Shown: positions 7,616 to 17,012 of the stretch, one piece after another | Layout: each line of letters opens with the position of its first letter | How positions within the stretch are numbered: the first letter of the stretch is position 1 | NCBI RefSeq assembly: GCF_005887115.1 | Contig: NZ_PNCJ01000015.1 | Span: 1 to 64,000, forward strand | Direction of reading: 5' to 3' | From: Pseudoalteromonas rubra | GTDB taxonomy: Bacteria; Pseudomonadota; Gammaproteobacteria; Enterobacterales; Alteromonadaceae | DNA length: 64,000 nucleotides | Translations under genes and position numbers: made by a program | The notes under the pieces: generated by a model | The model's database searches: none | What the model was told of the DNA's origin: nothing | What the model saw: the letters and a program-made list of their open reading frames with translations, nothing else

Positions 7616-8221
7616 TCAGCTAAGAATTTGCGTCATACTGATCCAAATTAGCAGAGAGGTTAACAAAAAGGCAAAAAACAAACGTAAAATACGCAGCTGT
7701 TCAGGAGTTTTTATGAATCGATGCAACACACCACCGAGTGCCAGCCAAAGACTATCCACCAGAATTGCAATGGCAAAGCACGTTATTGCTGCAAGTAAGG
7801 CGCCGATAAACGGACTGGTACCGGGCACACTGTTATTGGCAAATATGGCAATGCAAGCTGCGTAGGCTTTGGGATTAAGCAGGTTCAAAATAAAGCCATC
7901 CCGAAACCCAACCTCACCGCCTTCCAGATGAGATAATCCGCTGCGATTGGTCGCAATTTTGTACGCGACGTAAAACAAATAGGCGATGGCTGCAATCTGA
8001 CACACGGTGCTCAAGCTGGGATAGCTTAAGAGTAATGCACCCAGACCCGTCGCCGCTGCCACAATTGCCACTAATAATCCGAGTAAGATACCAGATAGAA
8101 AAGGGACGCCTTGCCGCACACCTGAGCTGGCACCAACAGCGGCCAATGCTAAGGGTGCAGGACCCGGCGAGCCAAGCAGCAGCGCAGTGGTCAGGGCAAT
8201 AGAAAGTAACGCTTCATACAT
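7616..8221 (-). CDS. LysE/RhtB-family amino-acid exporter
   Basis: An inner-membrane exporter of about 200 residues with five to six hydrophobic segments. LLGSPGPAPLALAAVGASSG near the N-terminus is the conserved GPGP-type loop of the LysE/RhtB family, and RDGFILNLLNPKAYAACIAIF carries the typical NP(K) pair of the middle helix. Members export lysine, homoserine, threonine or related compounds; the substrate here cannot be told. It follows the prp operon on the same strand but is separated from it by a strong terminator (8236-8263), so it is probably expressed independently, together with the SpoIIAA-like gene. Confidence 0.88.
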   Translation of the reverse strand: MYEALLSIALTTALLLGSPGPAPLALAAVGASSGVRQGVPFLSGILLGLLVAIVAAATGLGALLLSYPSLSTVCQIAAIAYLFYVAYKIATNRSGLSHLEGGEVGFRDGFILNLLNPKAYAACIAIFANNSVPGTSPFIGALLAAITCFAIAILVDSLWLALGGVLHRFIKTPEQLRILRLFFAFLLTSLLIWISMTQILS

Positions 8222-8235
8222 CTTTTTCGTTCCTT

Positions 8236-8263
8236 AAAAAACAAGGCCCGGACTAACCGGGCC
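8236..8263 (-). terminator. Rho-independent terminator closing the prp operon
   Basis: Minus-strand stem GGCCCGG/CCGGGCC (8245-8251 with 8257-8263), 5-nt loop, followed by TTGTTTTTT (8236-8244). It begins about 28 bases after the prpF stop codon. Confidence 0.88.
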
Positions 8264-8290
8264 AATTTTCATGCTCAAAAATACTGGTAA

Positions 8291-9478
8291 TTAGATTTGC
8301 TCTTGCGGGACTCGCACATGCCCCTCCATCACCACTCGGGCGCTGCGGCTCATCACCGCTTTTTTAGCCAGCCAGCGACCATTGACTTGTTCGGCTTCTG
8401 CGCCCACTTTTAAAGTGCCCGAAGGGTGGCCGAAAGTAACACTGTTGCGCTCACCACCGCCTGCCGCCAGGTTCACCAAAGTACCGGGAATGGCAGCTGC
8501 CGTGGCAATCGCCACTGCGGCCGTACCCATCATGGCATGGTGCAGCTTGCCCATAGACAGGGCCCGAACAGACAAGTCAATATCCTGTTGAGAAATGGCT
8601 TTACCACTGGATGCAGTATAGGCCTTAGGTCCACATACAAAGGCTATTTTAGGTGTATGCTGACGTACCTTGGCTTCGTCAATGTGGTCAATCAGACCCA
8701 TTTTTACGGCACCGTAAGCGCGGATTTGCTCAAATCGTGCCAACACTGCGTCGTCACCATTGATCGCTTCTTGTAGCTCCACTCCGGTGTAACCTAAGTC
8801 TTCGGCACGGAAAAACAAAGTTGGGATCCCGGCATTAATCATAGTCACATCAAACGTGCCAATCTCCGGTACTTCCAGTTGGTCGACCAAATTGCCACTT
8901 GGGAACATATCTGCATCAGCATCTGCCGGGTCAATAAATTCCACCACCACTTCGGCAGCAGGAAAAGTCACGCCATCAAGCTCAAAGTCGCCACTTTCCT
9001 GCACTTCGCCATTCGCCATAGGCACATGAGCGATAATGGTTTTTTCAATGTTTGCCTGCCAGATCCGTACTACGGCAATGCCGTTTTCGGGTATTCTGCT
9101 GGCATCTACCAGGCCGTTGCTAATGGCAAACGCACCCACCGCAGCGGTCAGATTGCCACAGTTGCCACTCCAGTCGATAAAAGGTTTGTCTATCGCGACC
9201 TGGCCAAACAAATAGTCGACATCATGGTCCGCTTTTTCACTTTTCGACAGGATCACGGTTTTGCTGGTACTGGAGGTCGCGCCACCCATACCATCAGTTT
9301 GCTTGGCATAAGGGTCCGGGCTGCCAATCACTCGCAGCAGCAGTCTGTCGCGCGCTTCACCCGGCACTTGTGCCGCCTCGGGCAGGGAGCTGAGATTAAA
9401 AAACACACCTTTGGAAGTGCCACCGCGCATATAGGTCGCCGGCACACGTAGTTGAGGTTTGAAAGTCATAGTTTTCAT
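8291..9478 (-). CDS. prpF: 2-methylaconitate cis-trans isomerase PrpF
   Basis: Isomerises the 2-methylaconitate made by AcnD so that aconitase can hydrate it to 2-methylisocitrate; it is needed when AcnD replaces PrpD. The 395-residue protein has the PrpF/DapF-like double fold: TYMRGGTSKGVFF near the N-terminus, DGMGGATSSTSKTVIL, and SGNCGNLTAAVGAFA (the active-site Cys region). VNLAAGGGERNSVTFGHPSG supports the assignment. Length is normal. It is the last gene of the minus-strand prp operon, 82 bases after acnD, and is followed by a strong terminator. Confidence 0.95.
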   Translation of the reverse strand: MKTMTFKPQLRVPATYMRGGTSKGVFFNLSSLPEAAQVPGEARDRLLLRVIGSPDPYAKQTDGMGGATSSTSKTVILSKSEKADHDVDYLFGQVAIDKPFIDWSGNCGNLTAAVGAFAISNGLVDASRIPENGIAVVRIWQANIEKTIIAHVPMANGEVQESGDFELDGVTFPAAEVVVEFIDPADADADMFPSGNLVDQLEVPEIGTFDVTMINAGIPTLFFRAEDLGYTGVELQEAINGDDAVLARFEQIRAYGAVKMGLIDHIDEAKVRQHTPKIAFVCGPKAYTASSGKAISQQDIDLSVRALSMGKLHHAMMGTAAVAIATAAAIPGTLVNLAAGGGERNSVTFGHPSGTLKVGAEAEQVNGRWLAKKAVMSRSARVVMEGHVRVPQEQI

Positions 9479-9560
9479 CCTAAGTAGCAGAGTGGACCCC
9501 TTTGCGGATGCACTCTGCTCAGACAGGCTCCACAGTTAGTGCGGAGCAAGAATGCTGTGG

Positions 9561-12149
9561 TTAAGCGTTTGCTTCCAGAAAGTCTTTGGCAAAGCGCTGC
9601 AGCACGCCACCGGCTTCGTAAATAGACACTTCTTCTTCTGTGTCCAGACGACACAACACAGGCACTTCAAGCTGCACGCCATTGCTGCGGTGGATGATCA
9701 GATTCAGCGTTGCGCCTGGTGTGCGTGTGCCTTCGACATCGTAGGTTTCAGTACCATCCAGCTCCAGTGTTTTACGCGTTGTACCATTTTGGAACTCCAG
9801 CGGTAACACACCCATGCCAATCAGATTGGTACGGTGAATACGCTCAAAGCCTTCAGCCACAATCACTTCTACACCCGCTAAACGCACGCCTTTGGCTGCC
9901 CAGTCGCGAGACGAGCCCTGACCATAATCGGCACCGGCTACGATGATCAGCGGTTGCTTGCGCTCCATATAGGTTTCGATGGCTTCCCACATGCGAGTGA
10001 CTTTGCCTTCTGGCTCAAGACGCGCCAGTGAGCCTTGCTTCACTTCGCCGTTTTCCAACACCATTTCATTAAGGAGTTTGGGGTTCGCAAAGGTAGCACG
10101 TTGCGCCGTTAAGTGGTCGCCACGGTGGGTTGCATACGAGTTAAAGTCTTCTTCAGGCAGACCCATTTTTGCCAGATATTCACCGGCTGCACTTGAGGCG
10201 AGGATTGCGTTTGAAGGCGACAGGTGATCTGTGGTGATGTTGTCACCTAAAATCGCCAGAGGTCGCATGCCTTTCATGGTGCGCTCACCTGCTAACGCGC
10301 CTTCCCAATATGGCGGACGGCGGATATAGGTACTCATCTCACGCCACTGATAGAGCGGGTCGTTGTCTTCACCATAGTCAACGCTCAGGTCAAACATAGG
10401 TTCGTAGACGGCGCGGAATTGCTCAGGTTTCACGCTCTGTGCAATCACTGCGTCAATCTCTTCATCGCTTGGCCAGATGTCTTTTAACGTAACCGGGTTG
10501 CCATTCTGGTCATGACCCAGCACGCCATTTTCGATATCAAAACGCACTGATCCGGCAATCGCATATGCCACAACCAAAGGCGGTGATGCCAGGAAAGCCT
10601 GCTTAGCATAAGGGTGGATACGACCATCAAAGTTGCGGTTACCCGATAGGACGGCAGTGGCATAGAGGTCGCGGTCGATCACTTCTTGCTGAATTTTTGG
10701 ATCCAGTGCCCCACTCATGCCGTTACAGGTGGTACAGGCAAATGCCACGATACCAAAGCCCAGTTGCTCAAGCTCAGGCAACAACTGCGCTTCTTCCATG
10801 TAAGAGCGCACGGCTTTGGAACCCGGCGCAAATGAGGTTTTTACCCACGGTTTGCGGCTCAGGCCCAGTTTGTTGGCATTACGTGCCAGCAAACCAGCGG
10901 CCACCACATTACGTGGGTTACTGGTGTTGGTGCAGCTGGTAATGGCTGCGATGATCACCGCGCCGTCTGGCATTTCGCCCTCACGCTGCTCATAATCAGC
11001 CACAATACCTTGCTTGGCCAAGTCTGCTGTCGCAACACGGCGATGCGGGTTTGACGGACCGGCCAGGTTACGGCCAACCGAAGATAAATCGAATTTCAGC
11101 ACACGCTCGTACTGCGCACCTGTCATGGCATCGGCCCACAACCCCGTGTGCTTGGCATATTGCTCAACCAGCTTGATTTGCTCGTCATCACGTCCGGTCA
11201 GGCGCAGATAGTCAATGGTTTGCTGGTCAATATAGAACATGGCAGCCGTGGCGCCATACTCAGGTGTCATGTTCGAAATGGTTGCCCGGTCACCTAAAGA
11301 CAAGCCCTCGCAGCCCTCGCCGAAGAACTCAAGGTACGAAGAAACCACGCGTTCCTGACGTAAAAATTCCGTTATGGCCAACACGATGTCAGTGGCAGTG
11401 ATCCCCGGCTGACGCTTGCCAACCAGCTCTACACCTACGATATCTGGCAGGCGCATATAAGAAGCACGACCCAGCATCACGCTCTCAGCTTCAAGACCAC
11501 CAACACCCACGGCAATTACACCCAGTGCATCCACATGCGGGGTATGGCTGTCGGTACCGACCAGGGTATCCGGGAATGCCACGCCATCACGCGCCTGGAC
11601 TACCGGTGACATTTTCTCCAGATTGATCTGGTGCAAAATACCATTGCCCGGCGGGATCACATCAACGTTTTTAAAGGCCGTTTTGGTCCAGTTAATAAAG
11701 TGGAAGCGGTCGTCGTTACGGCGGTCTTCAATCGCCCGGTTTTTCTCAAAAGCATTTTCTTCATAGCCGGCGTGCTCTACTGCCAGACTGTGATCAACGA
11801 TCAGCTGAGTTGGTACTACCGGATTTACTTTGGCCGGATCGCCGCCTTTTTCAGCAATGGCATCACGCAGACCCGCAAGGTCTACCAGCGCCGTCTGGCC
11901 TAAAATATCATGACAGACCACACGCGCCGGAAACCAGGGGAAATCCAAGTCACGACGACGCTCAATAATTTGGGTCAGATAATCGTTGAGCTTTTCAGGC
12001 TCAGCGCGGCGCACCAGGTTTTCTGCCAGGACTTTAGAGGTATAAGGTAAGCCATCGTACGCACCGGGCTTGATGGCTTCGACCGCTTCGCGCGTGTCGT
12101 AATAACACAGCGAAGAGTCAGGTAATTTTTTGCGAAATTGGCTGTTCAT
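9561..12149 (-). CDS. acnD: Fe/S-dependent 2-methylisocitrate dehydratase AcnD
   Basis: Dehydrates 2-methylcitrate to 2-methylaconitate in the methylcitrate cycle. It belongs to the aconitase A superfamily and uses a 4Fe-4S cluster, whose three Cys ligands are visible in AAITSCTNTSNP and AFACTTCNGMSG. VGTDSHTPHVDALG and the C-terminal swivelling-domain block AGADYGQGSSRDWAAKGV are standard aconitase signatures. Length (862 aa) fits AcnD rather than housekeeping AcnA (about 890), and the neighbour prpF makes the assignment firm. It sits 97 bases downstream of prpC in the same operon. The Fe-S cluster makes this step sensitive to iron and oxidants. Confidence 0.95.
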   Translation of the reverse strand: MNSQFRKKLPDSSLCYYDTREAVEAIKPGAYDGLPYTSKVLAENLVRRAEPEKLNDYLTQIIERRRDLDFPWFPARVVCHDILGQTALVDLAGLRDAIAEKGGDPAKVNPVVPTQLIVDHSLAVEHAGYEENAFEKNRAIEDRRNDDRFHFINWTKTAFKNVDVIPPGNGILHQINLEKMSPVVQARDGVAFPDTLVGTDSHTPHVDALGVIAVGVGGLEAESVMLGRASYMRLPDIVGVELVGKRQPGITATDIVLAITEFLRQERVVSSYLEFFGEGCEGLSLGDRATISNMTPEYGATAAMFYIDQQTIDYLRLTGRDDEQIKLVEQYAKHTGLWADAMTGAQYERVLKFDLSSVGRNLAGPSNPHRRVATADLAKQGIVADYEQREGEMPDGAVIIAAITSCTNTSNPRNVVAAGLLARNANKLGLSRKPWVKTSFAPGSKAVRSYMEEAQLLPELEQLGFGIVAFACTTCNGMSGALDPKIQQEVIDRDLYATAVLSGNRNFDGRIHPYAKQAFLASPPLVVAYAIAGSVRFDIENGVLGHDQNGNPVTLKDIWPSDEEIDAVIAQSVKPEQFRAVYEPMFDLSVDYGEDNDPLYQWREMSTYIRRPPYWEGALAGERTMKGMRPLAILGDNITTDHLSPSNAILASSAAGEYLAKMGLPEEDFNSYATHRGDHLTAQRATFANPKLLNEMVLENGEVKQGSLARLEPEGKVTRMWEAIETYMERKQPLIIVAGADYGQGSSRDWAAKGVRLAGVEVIVAEGFERIHRTNLIGMGVLPLEFQNGTTRKTLELDGTETYDVEGTRTPGATLNLIIHRSNGVQLEVPVLCRLDTEEEVSIYEAGGVLQRFAKDFLEANA

Positions 12150-12246
12150 AACTACTTCCAGAATTGCTCATTAGCTTAACGGCACAGATCTTTATGATTA
12201 TTGTCGGTGATCTGTGCCATACAGTGACGAATGTTAAGTTGGGATA

Positions 12247-13368
12247 TTAACGCTCGGACATAGCTGGAACCGGACGCAGTTCCTCACCAGTATATTCCGC
12301 TGACGGACGGATGATACGGTTGTCTGCTCTTTGCTCCATCACGTGACCTGCCCAGCCTGTCAGGCGCGACATTACAAAGATAGGCGTGAACAGCTTAGTT
12401 GGGATCTTCATAAAGTGATAAGCCGATGCGTGGAAGAAATCCGCATTACAGAACAGCTTTTTCTCGCGCCACATCACCGCTTCACAACGCACAGAAACCG
12501 GATAAAGTACGGTATCACCCACATCAGCTGCCAGCTTTTCAGACCAGCCTTTGATGATTTCGTTACGCGGATCAGATTCAGAGTAGATAGCGTGACCAAA
12601 GCCCATAATCTTTTCTTTACGCTCCAGCATGCCCATCATTTCCTGCTCTGCGTGATCGGCCGACTCAAAGCGCTCAATCATTTCCATTGCCGCTTCGTTC
12701 GCACCACCGTGCAGAGGACCACGTAATGAACCGATGGCACCTGTGATACATGAATGCATGTCTGACAGCGTAGAAGCACACACACGTGCGGTGAAAGTAG
12801 AGGCGTTAAACTCATGCTCTGCATACAGAATAAGTGAAACGTGCATTACACGCTCATGCAACTCACTTGGCTTCTCGCCATGCAGCATGTGCAGGAAGTG
12901 TGCGCCGATTGAATCATCGTCTGTTTCAACATCAACACGTACACCATCATGACTAAAGCGATACCAGTAACAGATGATGCTTGGGAAACACGCCAGCATA
13001 CGATCTGTGATGGCCTGCTGTTGTTCAAAGTCGTGCTCACCTTCCAGGTTACCCAGCATAGAACAACCTGTGCGAAGCACGTCCATTGGGTGTGCGTCGG
13101 CCGGAATACGCTCCAGCACTTCTTTTAGTGCCTGTGGCAGGCCGCGCTGAGATTTTAACAGTGCCTTGTAGCTGTCCAGCTCCTGCTGGTTAGGCAATTT
13201 ACCTTTTAGGATCAGATATGCGACTTCCTCAAACTGGCAGTTTTCAGCCAGGTCTTTTACGTCGTATCCACGATAAGTCAGGCCTGAGCCTGATACACCC
13301 ACTGTTGAAAGTGCCGTTTTACCTGCAACCTGACCGCGAAGGCCTGCACCGCTTAATACTTTAGCCAT
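12247..13368 (-). CDS. prpC: 2-methylcitrate synthase PrpC
   Basis: Condenses propionyl-CoA with oxaloacetate to 2-methylcitrate. The 373-residue citrate-synthase fold shows the active-site histidines in RGPLHGGANEAAMEM and IMGFGHAIYSESDPRN, and the N-terminal GVSGSGLTYRGYDVKDLAENCQFEEVAYL block characteristic of the short, PrpC-type enzymes. The short form and operon position distinguish it from the TCA-cycle GltA. Gaps of 88 and 97 bases separate it from prpB and acnD. Confidence 0.95.
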   Translation of the reverse strand: MAKVLSGAGLRGQVAGKTALSTVGVSGSGLTYRGYDVKDLAENCQFEEVAYLILKGKLPNQQELDSYKALLKSQRGLPQALKEVLERIPADAHPMDVLRTGCSMLGNLEGEHDFEQQQAITDRMLACFPSIICYWYRFSHDGVRVDVETDDDSIGAHFLHMLHGEKPSELHERVMHVSLILYAEHEFNASTFTARVCASTLSDMHSCITGAIGSLRGPLHGGANEAAMEMIERFESADHAEQEMMGMLERKEKIMGFGHAIYSESDPRNEIIKGWSEKLAADVGDTVLYPVSVRCEAVMWREKKLFCNADFFHASAYHFMKIPTKLFTPIFVMSRLTGWAGHVMEQRADNRIIRPSAEYTGEELRPVPAMSER

Positions 13369-13456
13369 TTTGTTGTCTCCTGAATTTTACCTGCTGGTTA
13401 ATTTCAATGTGATAAAAGCCGCAGAAACGCGGCTTTATCTTTATCCTTTAAACTGT

Positions 13457-14350
13457 TTATTTATTCTTACCTTGCGCAAACAATGCGTCGAGTTTTTGCT
13501 CATACTCGTGATAGCCAAGATAATCATACAAGTCCATACGAGTTTGCATGCTGTCGATGACGGCTTTCTGATCGCCGTTTTCTAAAATTGATTGATATAC
13601 CATCTCTGCGGCTTTGTTCATTGCACGGAACGCGCTCAGTGGGTAAAGCACCATGTCGACGCCCCACTCACCCAGCTCTTTTTTGTTCCACAGCTCTGTT
13701 TTACCGAACTCGGTGATATTCGCCAGAATAGGCACATCCAGCGCTTCAGCAAATGCACGATAATGTTCTTCTGTCTGAACAGCTTCTGCGAAAATACCGT
13801 CTGCACCCGCTGCAACATAGGCTTTAGCGCGCTCAATAGCTGCTTCAAGGCCTTCCTGCGCGAATGCGTCGGTACGCGCCATGATGAAGAAGTCTGGATC
13901 GGTACGCGCATCTACGGCCGCTTTGATACGGTCGACCATTTCGTTTGTCGACACTATCTCTTTGTTAGGACGGTGACCACAGCGCTTTTGAGCGACCTGA
14001 TCTTCCATATGCACGGCAGCGGCACCCGCTTTTTGCATTTCCTGAATAGTTTTAGCAATGTTAAATGCACCGCCCCAGCCCGTGTCGATATCTACCATCA
14101 GAGGCAAGTCACAGGCAGAGGTAATACGCTGAACATCCGCAATCACATCGTTTAAAGAGGTGATGCCTAAGTCCGGCAGACCATAAGAGGCATTCGCAAC
14201 GCCGCCGCCAGACAGGTAGATAGCCTGGTGACCGATTTTCTTCGCCATGATGGCGCTATAGGCATTAATGGTGCCCACAATCTGTAGTGGCTGATTGGCT
14301 TTTAGCGCGTCACGAAATCTTTTACCTGCGCTGATGATCCCTGTACTCAT
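13457..14350 (-). CDS. prpB: 2-methylisocitrate lyase PrpB
   Basis: Splits 2-methylisocitrate to pyruvate and succinate, the last step of the cycle. A 297-residue PEP-mutase/isocitrate-lyase-fold protein. Mg-binding and active-site blocks are visible: [38 protein letters not shown] (the Cys in K-R-C-G-H is the catalytic one) and [10 protein letters not shown]. The N-terminus [20 protein letters not shown] also matches PrpB. First enzyme gene of the operon, 16 bases after the gntR stop. Confidence 0.95.
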   Translation of the reverse strand: MSTGIISAGKRFRDALKANQPLQIVGTINAYSAIMAKKIGHQAIYLSGGGVANASYGLPDLGITSLNDVIADVQRITSACDLPLMVDIDTGWGGAFNIAKTIQEMQKAGAAAVHMEDQVAQKRCGHRPNKEIVSTNEMVDRIKAAVDARTDPDFFIMARTDAFAQEGLEAAIERAKAYVAAGADGIFAEAVQTEEHYRAFAEALDVPILANITEFGKTELWNKKELGEWGVDMVLYPLSAFRAMNKAAEMVYQSILENGDQKAVIDSMQTRMDLYDYLGYHEYEQKLDALFAQGKNK

Positions 14351-14366
14351 AAGTGTGTCTCCCCGA

Positions 14367-15038
14367 TTATGACTGATGCTGTTTGGTTAACTTGGTGGCA
14401 ATATTATTTTTAGAATATTGAATATGGCGGCGCATCAGCATTTCTGCCAACTCGGCATCTCGATTTGCGATGGCACGCACTATATGTTTGTGTTCGTCGT
14501 AGGCTGTTGTAACGCGTGGCCCGGCCATGCCGAGTTGCACCCGATACATTCGCGCCAGGTGATAAATACCATTGCTCAGCATGGCAATAAGCTGCTGATT
14601 TTGGCTGCCGACAATAATGCGGTAATGAAAGTCCAGGTCACCCGCTTCCTGATAATAAGATTCGCCGCCTTTGACTTCGTCGAACTGCTCGTTCAACAAG
14701 CTATTGAGCTTAGCAATTTCTTCATCTGGCATGTGTTGCGCTGCCAGACGTGCGGCCATACCTTCGAGGGCTTCGCGCACCTGATACAATTCCATCAGAC
14801 CTTCTTCGCTCAGCGAGACCACTCTGGCCCCCACATTCGGACGACGTTCAACCAAATGACAGGCCTCAAGGCGGTTTATTGCCTCCCGAACAACCGCTCG
14901 ACTTACCTCATACTTTGTCGACAATTCCATTTCACTCAACTTAGAGCCAGCCGGAATATCACCTTCAACAATCTCTTTTCTAAGCCGGAAAAATGCTTTG
15001 TCAGAAGCAGTTACGGCACTTTCATGCATAAAGCTCAT
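14367..15038 (-). CDS. GntR-family (FCD) transcriptional regulator of the prp operon
   Basis: A 223-residue FadR-subfamily regulator. The N-terminal winged helix-turn-helix covers about residues 10-75 ([42 protein letters not shown]) and the C-terminal all-helical FCD ligand-binding domain about 80-205, with metal/ligand residues such as DLDFHYRI and the EH/HI pairs in [11 protein letters not shown]. It is the first gene of its own regulon, so it is probably autoregulated: TTGTnnACAA palindromes overlap and precede the promoter at 15069-15131 and one lies inside this gene. The likely signal is a methylcitrate-cycle intermediate (inference). This GntR type replaces the sigma54-dependent PrpR of enteric bacteria; comparable regulators in Shewanella-like bacteria have been called PrpQ, from memory. 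Confidence 0.88.
   Translation of the reverse strand: MSFMHESAVTASDKAFFRLRKEIVEGDIPAGSKLSEMELSTKYEVSRAVVREAINRLEACHLVERRPNVGARVVSLSEEGLMELYQVREALEGMAARLAAQHMPDEEIAKLNSLLNEQFDEVKGGESYYQEAGDLDFHYRIIVGSQNQQLIAMLSNGIYHLARMYRVQLGMAGPRVTTAYDEHKHIVRAIANRDAELAEMLMRRHIQYSKNNIATKLTKQHQS
14915..14924. promoter_or_regulatory. Third TTGTCGACAA palindrome, inside the regulator gene
   Basis: Identical to the 15122-15131 site but lies in the coding sequence of the regulator about 150 bases downstream of the promoter. It could be an auxiliary operator (looping or roadblock) or a chance match. Confidence 0.35.
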
Positions 15039-15068
15039 TATGTCTTTGCCTTCCGGTCTTGTTAAAAG

Positions 15069-15078
15069 TTGTAGACAA
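15069..15078. promoter_or_regulatory. Operator 1 of the prp operon, TTGTAGACAA
   Basis: Palindromic site matching TTGTnnACAA that overlaps the downstream end of the -10 hexamer and the expected start of transcription. Its centre lies 53 bp from operator 2, about five helical turns, which would put two dimers on the same face. Confidence 0.6.
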
Positions 15079-15105
15079 TATAGTGCTGCTTTACGTGTAC
15101 GTCAA
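15077..15105 (-). promoter_or_regulatory. Sigma70-type promoter of the prp operon
   Basis: On the minus strand TTGACG (15100-15105) is separated by exactly 17 bases from TATATT (15077-15082). It points at the regulator gene and the prp genes behind it, with about 30 bases of leader before the ATG at 15038. Confidence 0.7.
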
Positions 15106-15120
15106 CCTGTTCCGGACCAG

Positions 15121-15132
15121 ATTGTCGACAAT
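15121..15132. promoter_or_regulatory. Operator 2 of the prp operon, ATTGTCGACAAT
   Basis: A perfect 12-bp palindrome upstream of the -35 box. It shares TTGTnnACAA with operator 1. Sites of this form fit FadR/VanR-type GntR dimers. Confidence 0.65.
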
Positions 15133-15279
15133 TTATAATATAGGGAGTATTCATGAGATTTATGGTTGTTTACCGCCACACTGGCTAACATCTTGAACCT
15201 GATACCCTGAATAATAAGGGCAAGATAATCGGGCCCTGCTACACTTTTATCCGTATGTTGATTAAAAGGTATGTTTTTG

Positions 15280-15999
15280 ATGGTAAAAACAGTCGTTACC
15301 CTGATGCTTGCCCTATTCCTGAGTAGCCTTCATAGCTGGGCTAAGCTCACCGTCGTCACGGAGTTATCCCCACCCAATCAAACCTGGGCTAACGACCAGG
15401 TTGGCGGTGTAAGCACCGAACTGGTTAAAGCCATTCTGGATACAGCTGCGCTTGAGGGGGAGTTTTATATGTACCCCTGGGCGCGCGCTTTGAGTATCGC
15501 AAAAGATAAGCCAAACACCCTAATCTACAGCATGGCAAAAACTCCACATCGAGAGGCTTTATTTCACTGGATTGGTCCCGTGGCGCTGTTTAACCTTGGC
15601 TTTGTAACGAATCAACCTCCTCAGAAAATCCACATTAAGTCGCTGACGGACGCGAAACAATATCGGCTTGCTGTACAAAGAGACGACGTGGCAGCTCAGG
15701 TATTGCATAAGCTGGGGTTTGAATTCATCGAGACCGCAGATATTCAACAGTCCTATCACTTACTGGCAGCCAATAAAGTCGACTTGGTTGTGGACGACCC
15801 ACGCTATATCGGCGCCATAGCACAGGCAATGAAGTTACCAGACAATCACTTTCGCTATGTGCTGGATATTGAACCGCTTAGTGTCAGGGGCTATTTGGCT
15901 GTCAGCTTAGCTACGGATCCGGGGCTGGTTGTTCGGCTTCGCAACGCCTACCAGCAACTGATTGATACGCCCTTATATCGCAGAGCGCTTTTTGAGTAA
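15280..15999 (+). CDS. Periplasmic solute-binding-like protein (SBP_bac_3 type)
   Basis: A protein of about 239 residues with a signal peptide ending near HSWA. The body matches family 3 solute-binding proteins: LTVVTELSPPNQTWANDQVGGVSTELVKAI at the front, YPWARALSIA, and a helix-rich second lobe with KVDLVVDDPRYIGAIA. I start it at the ATG at 15280 because AAAAGG lies 10 bases before it; the ATG at 15271 is too close to that site. No ABC permease or ATPase is nearby, so it is probably one of the orphan binding proteins common in marine gammaproteobacteria, possibly a sensor input rather than a transporter part. Ligand unknown. Confidence 0.8.
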   Translation: MVKTVVTLMLALFLSSLHSWAKLTVVTELSPPNQTWANDQVGGVSTELVKAILDTAALEGEFYMYPWARALSIAKDKPNTLIYSMAKTPHREALFHWIGPVALFNLGFVTNQPPQKIHIKSLTDAKQYRLAVQRDDVAAQVLHKLGFEFIETADIQQSYHLLAANKVDLVVDDPRYIGAIAQAMKLPDNHFRYVLDIEPLSVRGYLAVSLATDPGLVVRLRNAYQQLIDTPLYRRALFE

Positions 16000-16052
16000 G
16001 GCGCTTAGATACGATAAAATCGCGAAGCAATACAAAGAATAAGGCGGTTAGT

Positions 16053-16727
16053 ATGCAAATAGAGCACCCCAGCTCTGAAACAGAAGCTCAAGCACTGCAA
16101 GAAGCACTCGCAGCTCAGGTTATTAGTGAAGATCAATTTGACTCCATCAGCACCATTGCAGGCACCGATGTGGCTTATGACGACGCGACAAACCAACTGG
16201 TTGGTGCCATTGTGGTATTAGATGCCAGCACACTGGAGATCATAGAAACACAAGTTGTCACCGAAAGTGTGCGTTTCCCATACATTCCCGGTTTGTTCTC
16301 ATTCAGGGAGTTACCGCCATTACTATCCGCTTTTGAGCGCCTTACTCATAAGCCAGACATGATAGTGTGTGACGGGCAGGGCCTGGCTCACCCAAGACGT
16401 TTTGGTCTGGCATGCCACCTTGGTGTAGTCCTGGATATTCCCACCATAGGGTGTGGTAAAACACGACTTACAGGCACACATGAAACGCCACTTGAAACTC
16501 GCGGTGCCAGCGCACCGCTGATAGATAACGATCAGGTAATCGGTGAAGTTTTACGGACTCAGGACAACATTAAGCCAGTGTATGTCTCTGTCGGCCATAG
16601 AGCTAGTTTGAGCACTGCAAAAGAGTGGATCCTTAAACTCACCCCAAAATATCGCCTGCCAGAAACAACCCGTCAGGCCGATCAACAAGTGAATCGGGCG
16701 CTTAAAGCACTGCAAACACAACGATAA
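16053..16727 (+). CDS. nfi: Endonuclease V (deoxyinosine 3' endonuclease)
   Basis: Nicks DNA at the second phosphodiester bond 3' to deoxyinosine, starting repair of deaminated adenine. At 224 residues it has the length of the E. coli enzyme. Conserved blocks are AGTDVAYDD (first metal-binding Asp), VRFPYIPGLFSFRELP (the PYIP wedge that inserts at the lesion), MIVCDGQGLAHPRRFGLACHLG (second Asp and the His/Arg set) and KPVYVSVGHRASLSTA. All catalytic positions I can recognise are present. Confidence 0.95.
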   Translation: MQIEHPSSETEAQALQEALAAQVISEDQFDSISTIAGTDVAYDDATNQLVGAIVVLDASTLEIIETQVVTESVRFPYIPGLFSFRELPPLLSAFERLTHKPDMIVCDGQGLAHPRRFGLACHLGVVLDIPTIGCGKTRLTGTHETPLETRGASAPLIDNDQVIGEVLRTQDNIKPVYVSVGHRASLSTAKEWILKLTPKYRLPETTRQADQQVNRALKALQTQR

Positions 16728-16885
16728 CAACTGTGCCTCGTGTATTACGGTATGGGCAGAAAAGGAGTAGTTACAAAGACCATGACAAAATCGAAGTATG
16801 GCCCCGGAGACTACCATAGGCCTTACTTTGTGGATTATTATAATGATGTGTCTTAGCTAATTTACTATTGAGTGGCTACTTAAAT

Positions 16886-16911
16886 GGATAGAGCATTTGT
16901 AGGCTCTATCC
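16886..16911. repeat. Perfect inverted repeat, possible terminator
   Basis: GGATAGAGC (16886-16894) and GCTCTATCC (16903-16911) form a perfect 9-bp stem with an 8-nt loop in the 284-bp gap between nfi and the PKD gene. No clear T-run on either strand, so termination is only one possibility. Confidence 0.45.
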
Positions 16912-17012
16912 AGAGGTTGAAGTTGTTCAAGCTTTTATACTGCTCTAGCTTAAATGGACAATTTTAGGTTTAATAAATGGTCGCTGTCAGCACGAAATTC
17001 AGATAAGGCATA

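Noticed and set aside
13945..13954. TTGTCGACAC in prpB, close to the prp operator
   Set aside because: One mismatch and deep inside coding sequence; GTCGAC is a likely chance palindrome here.
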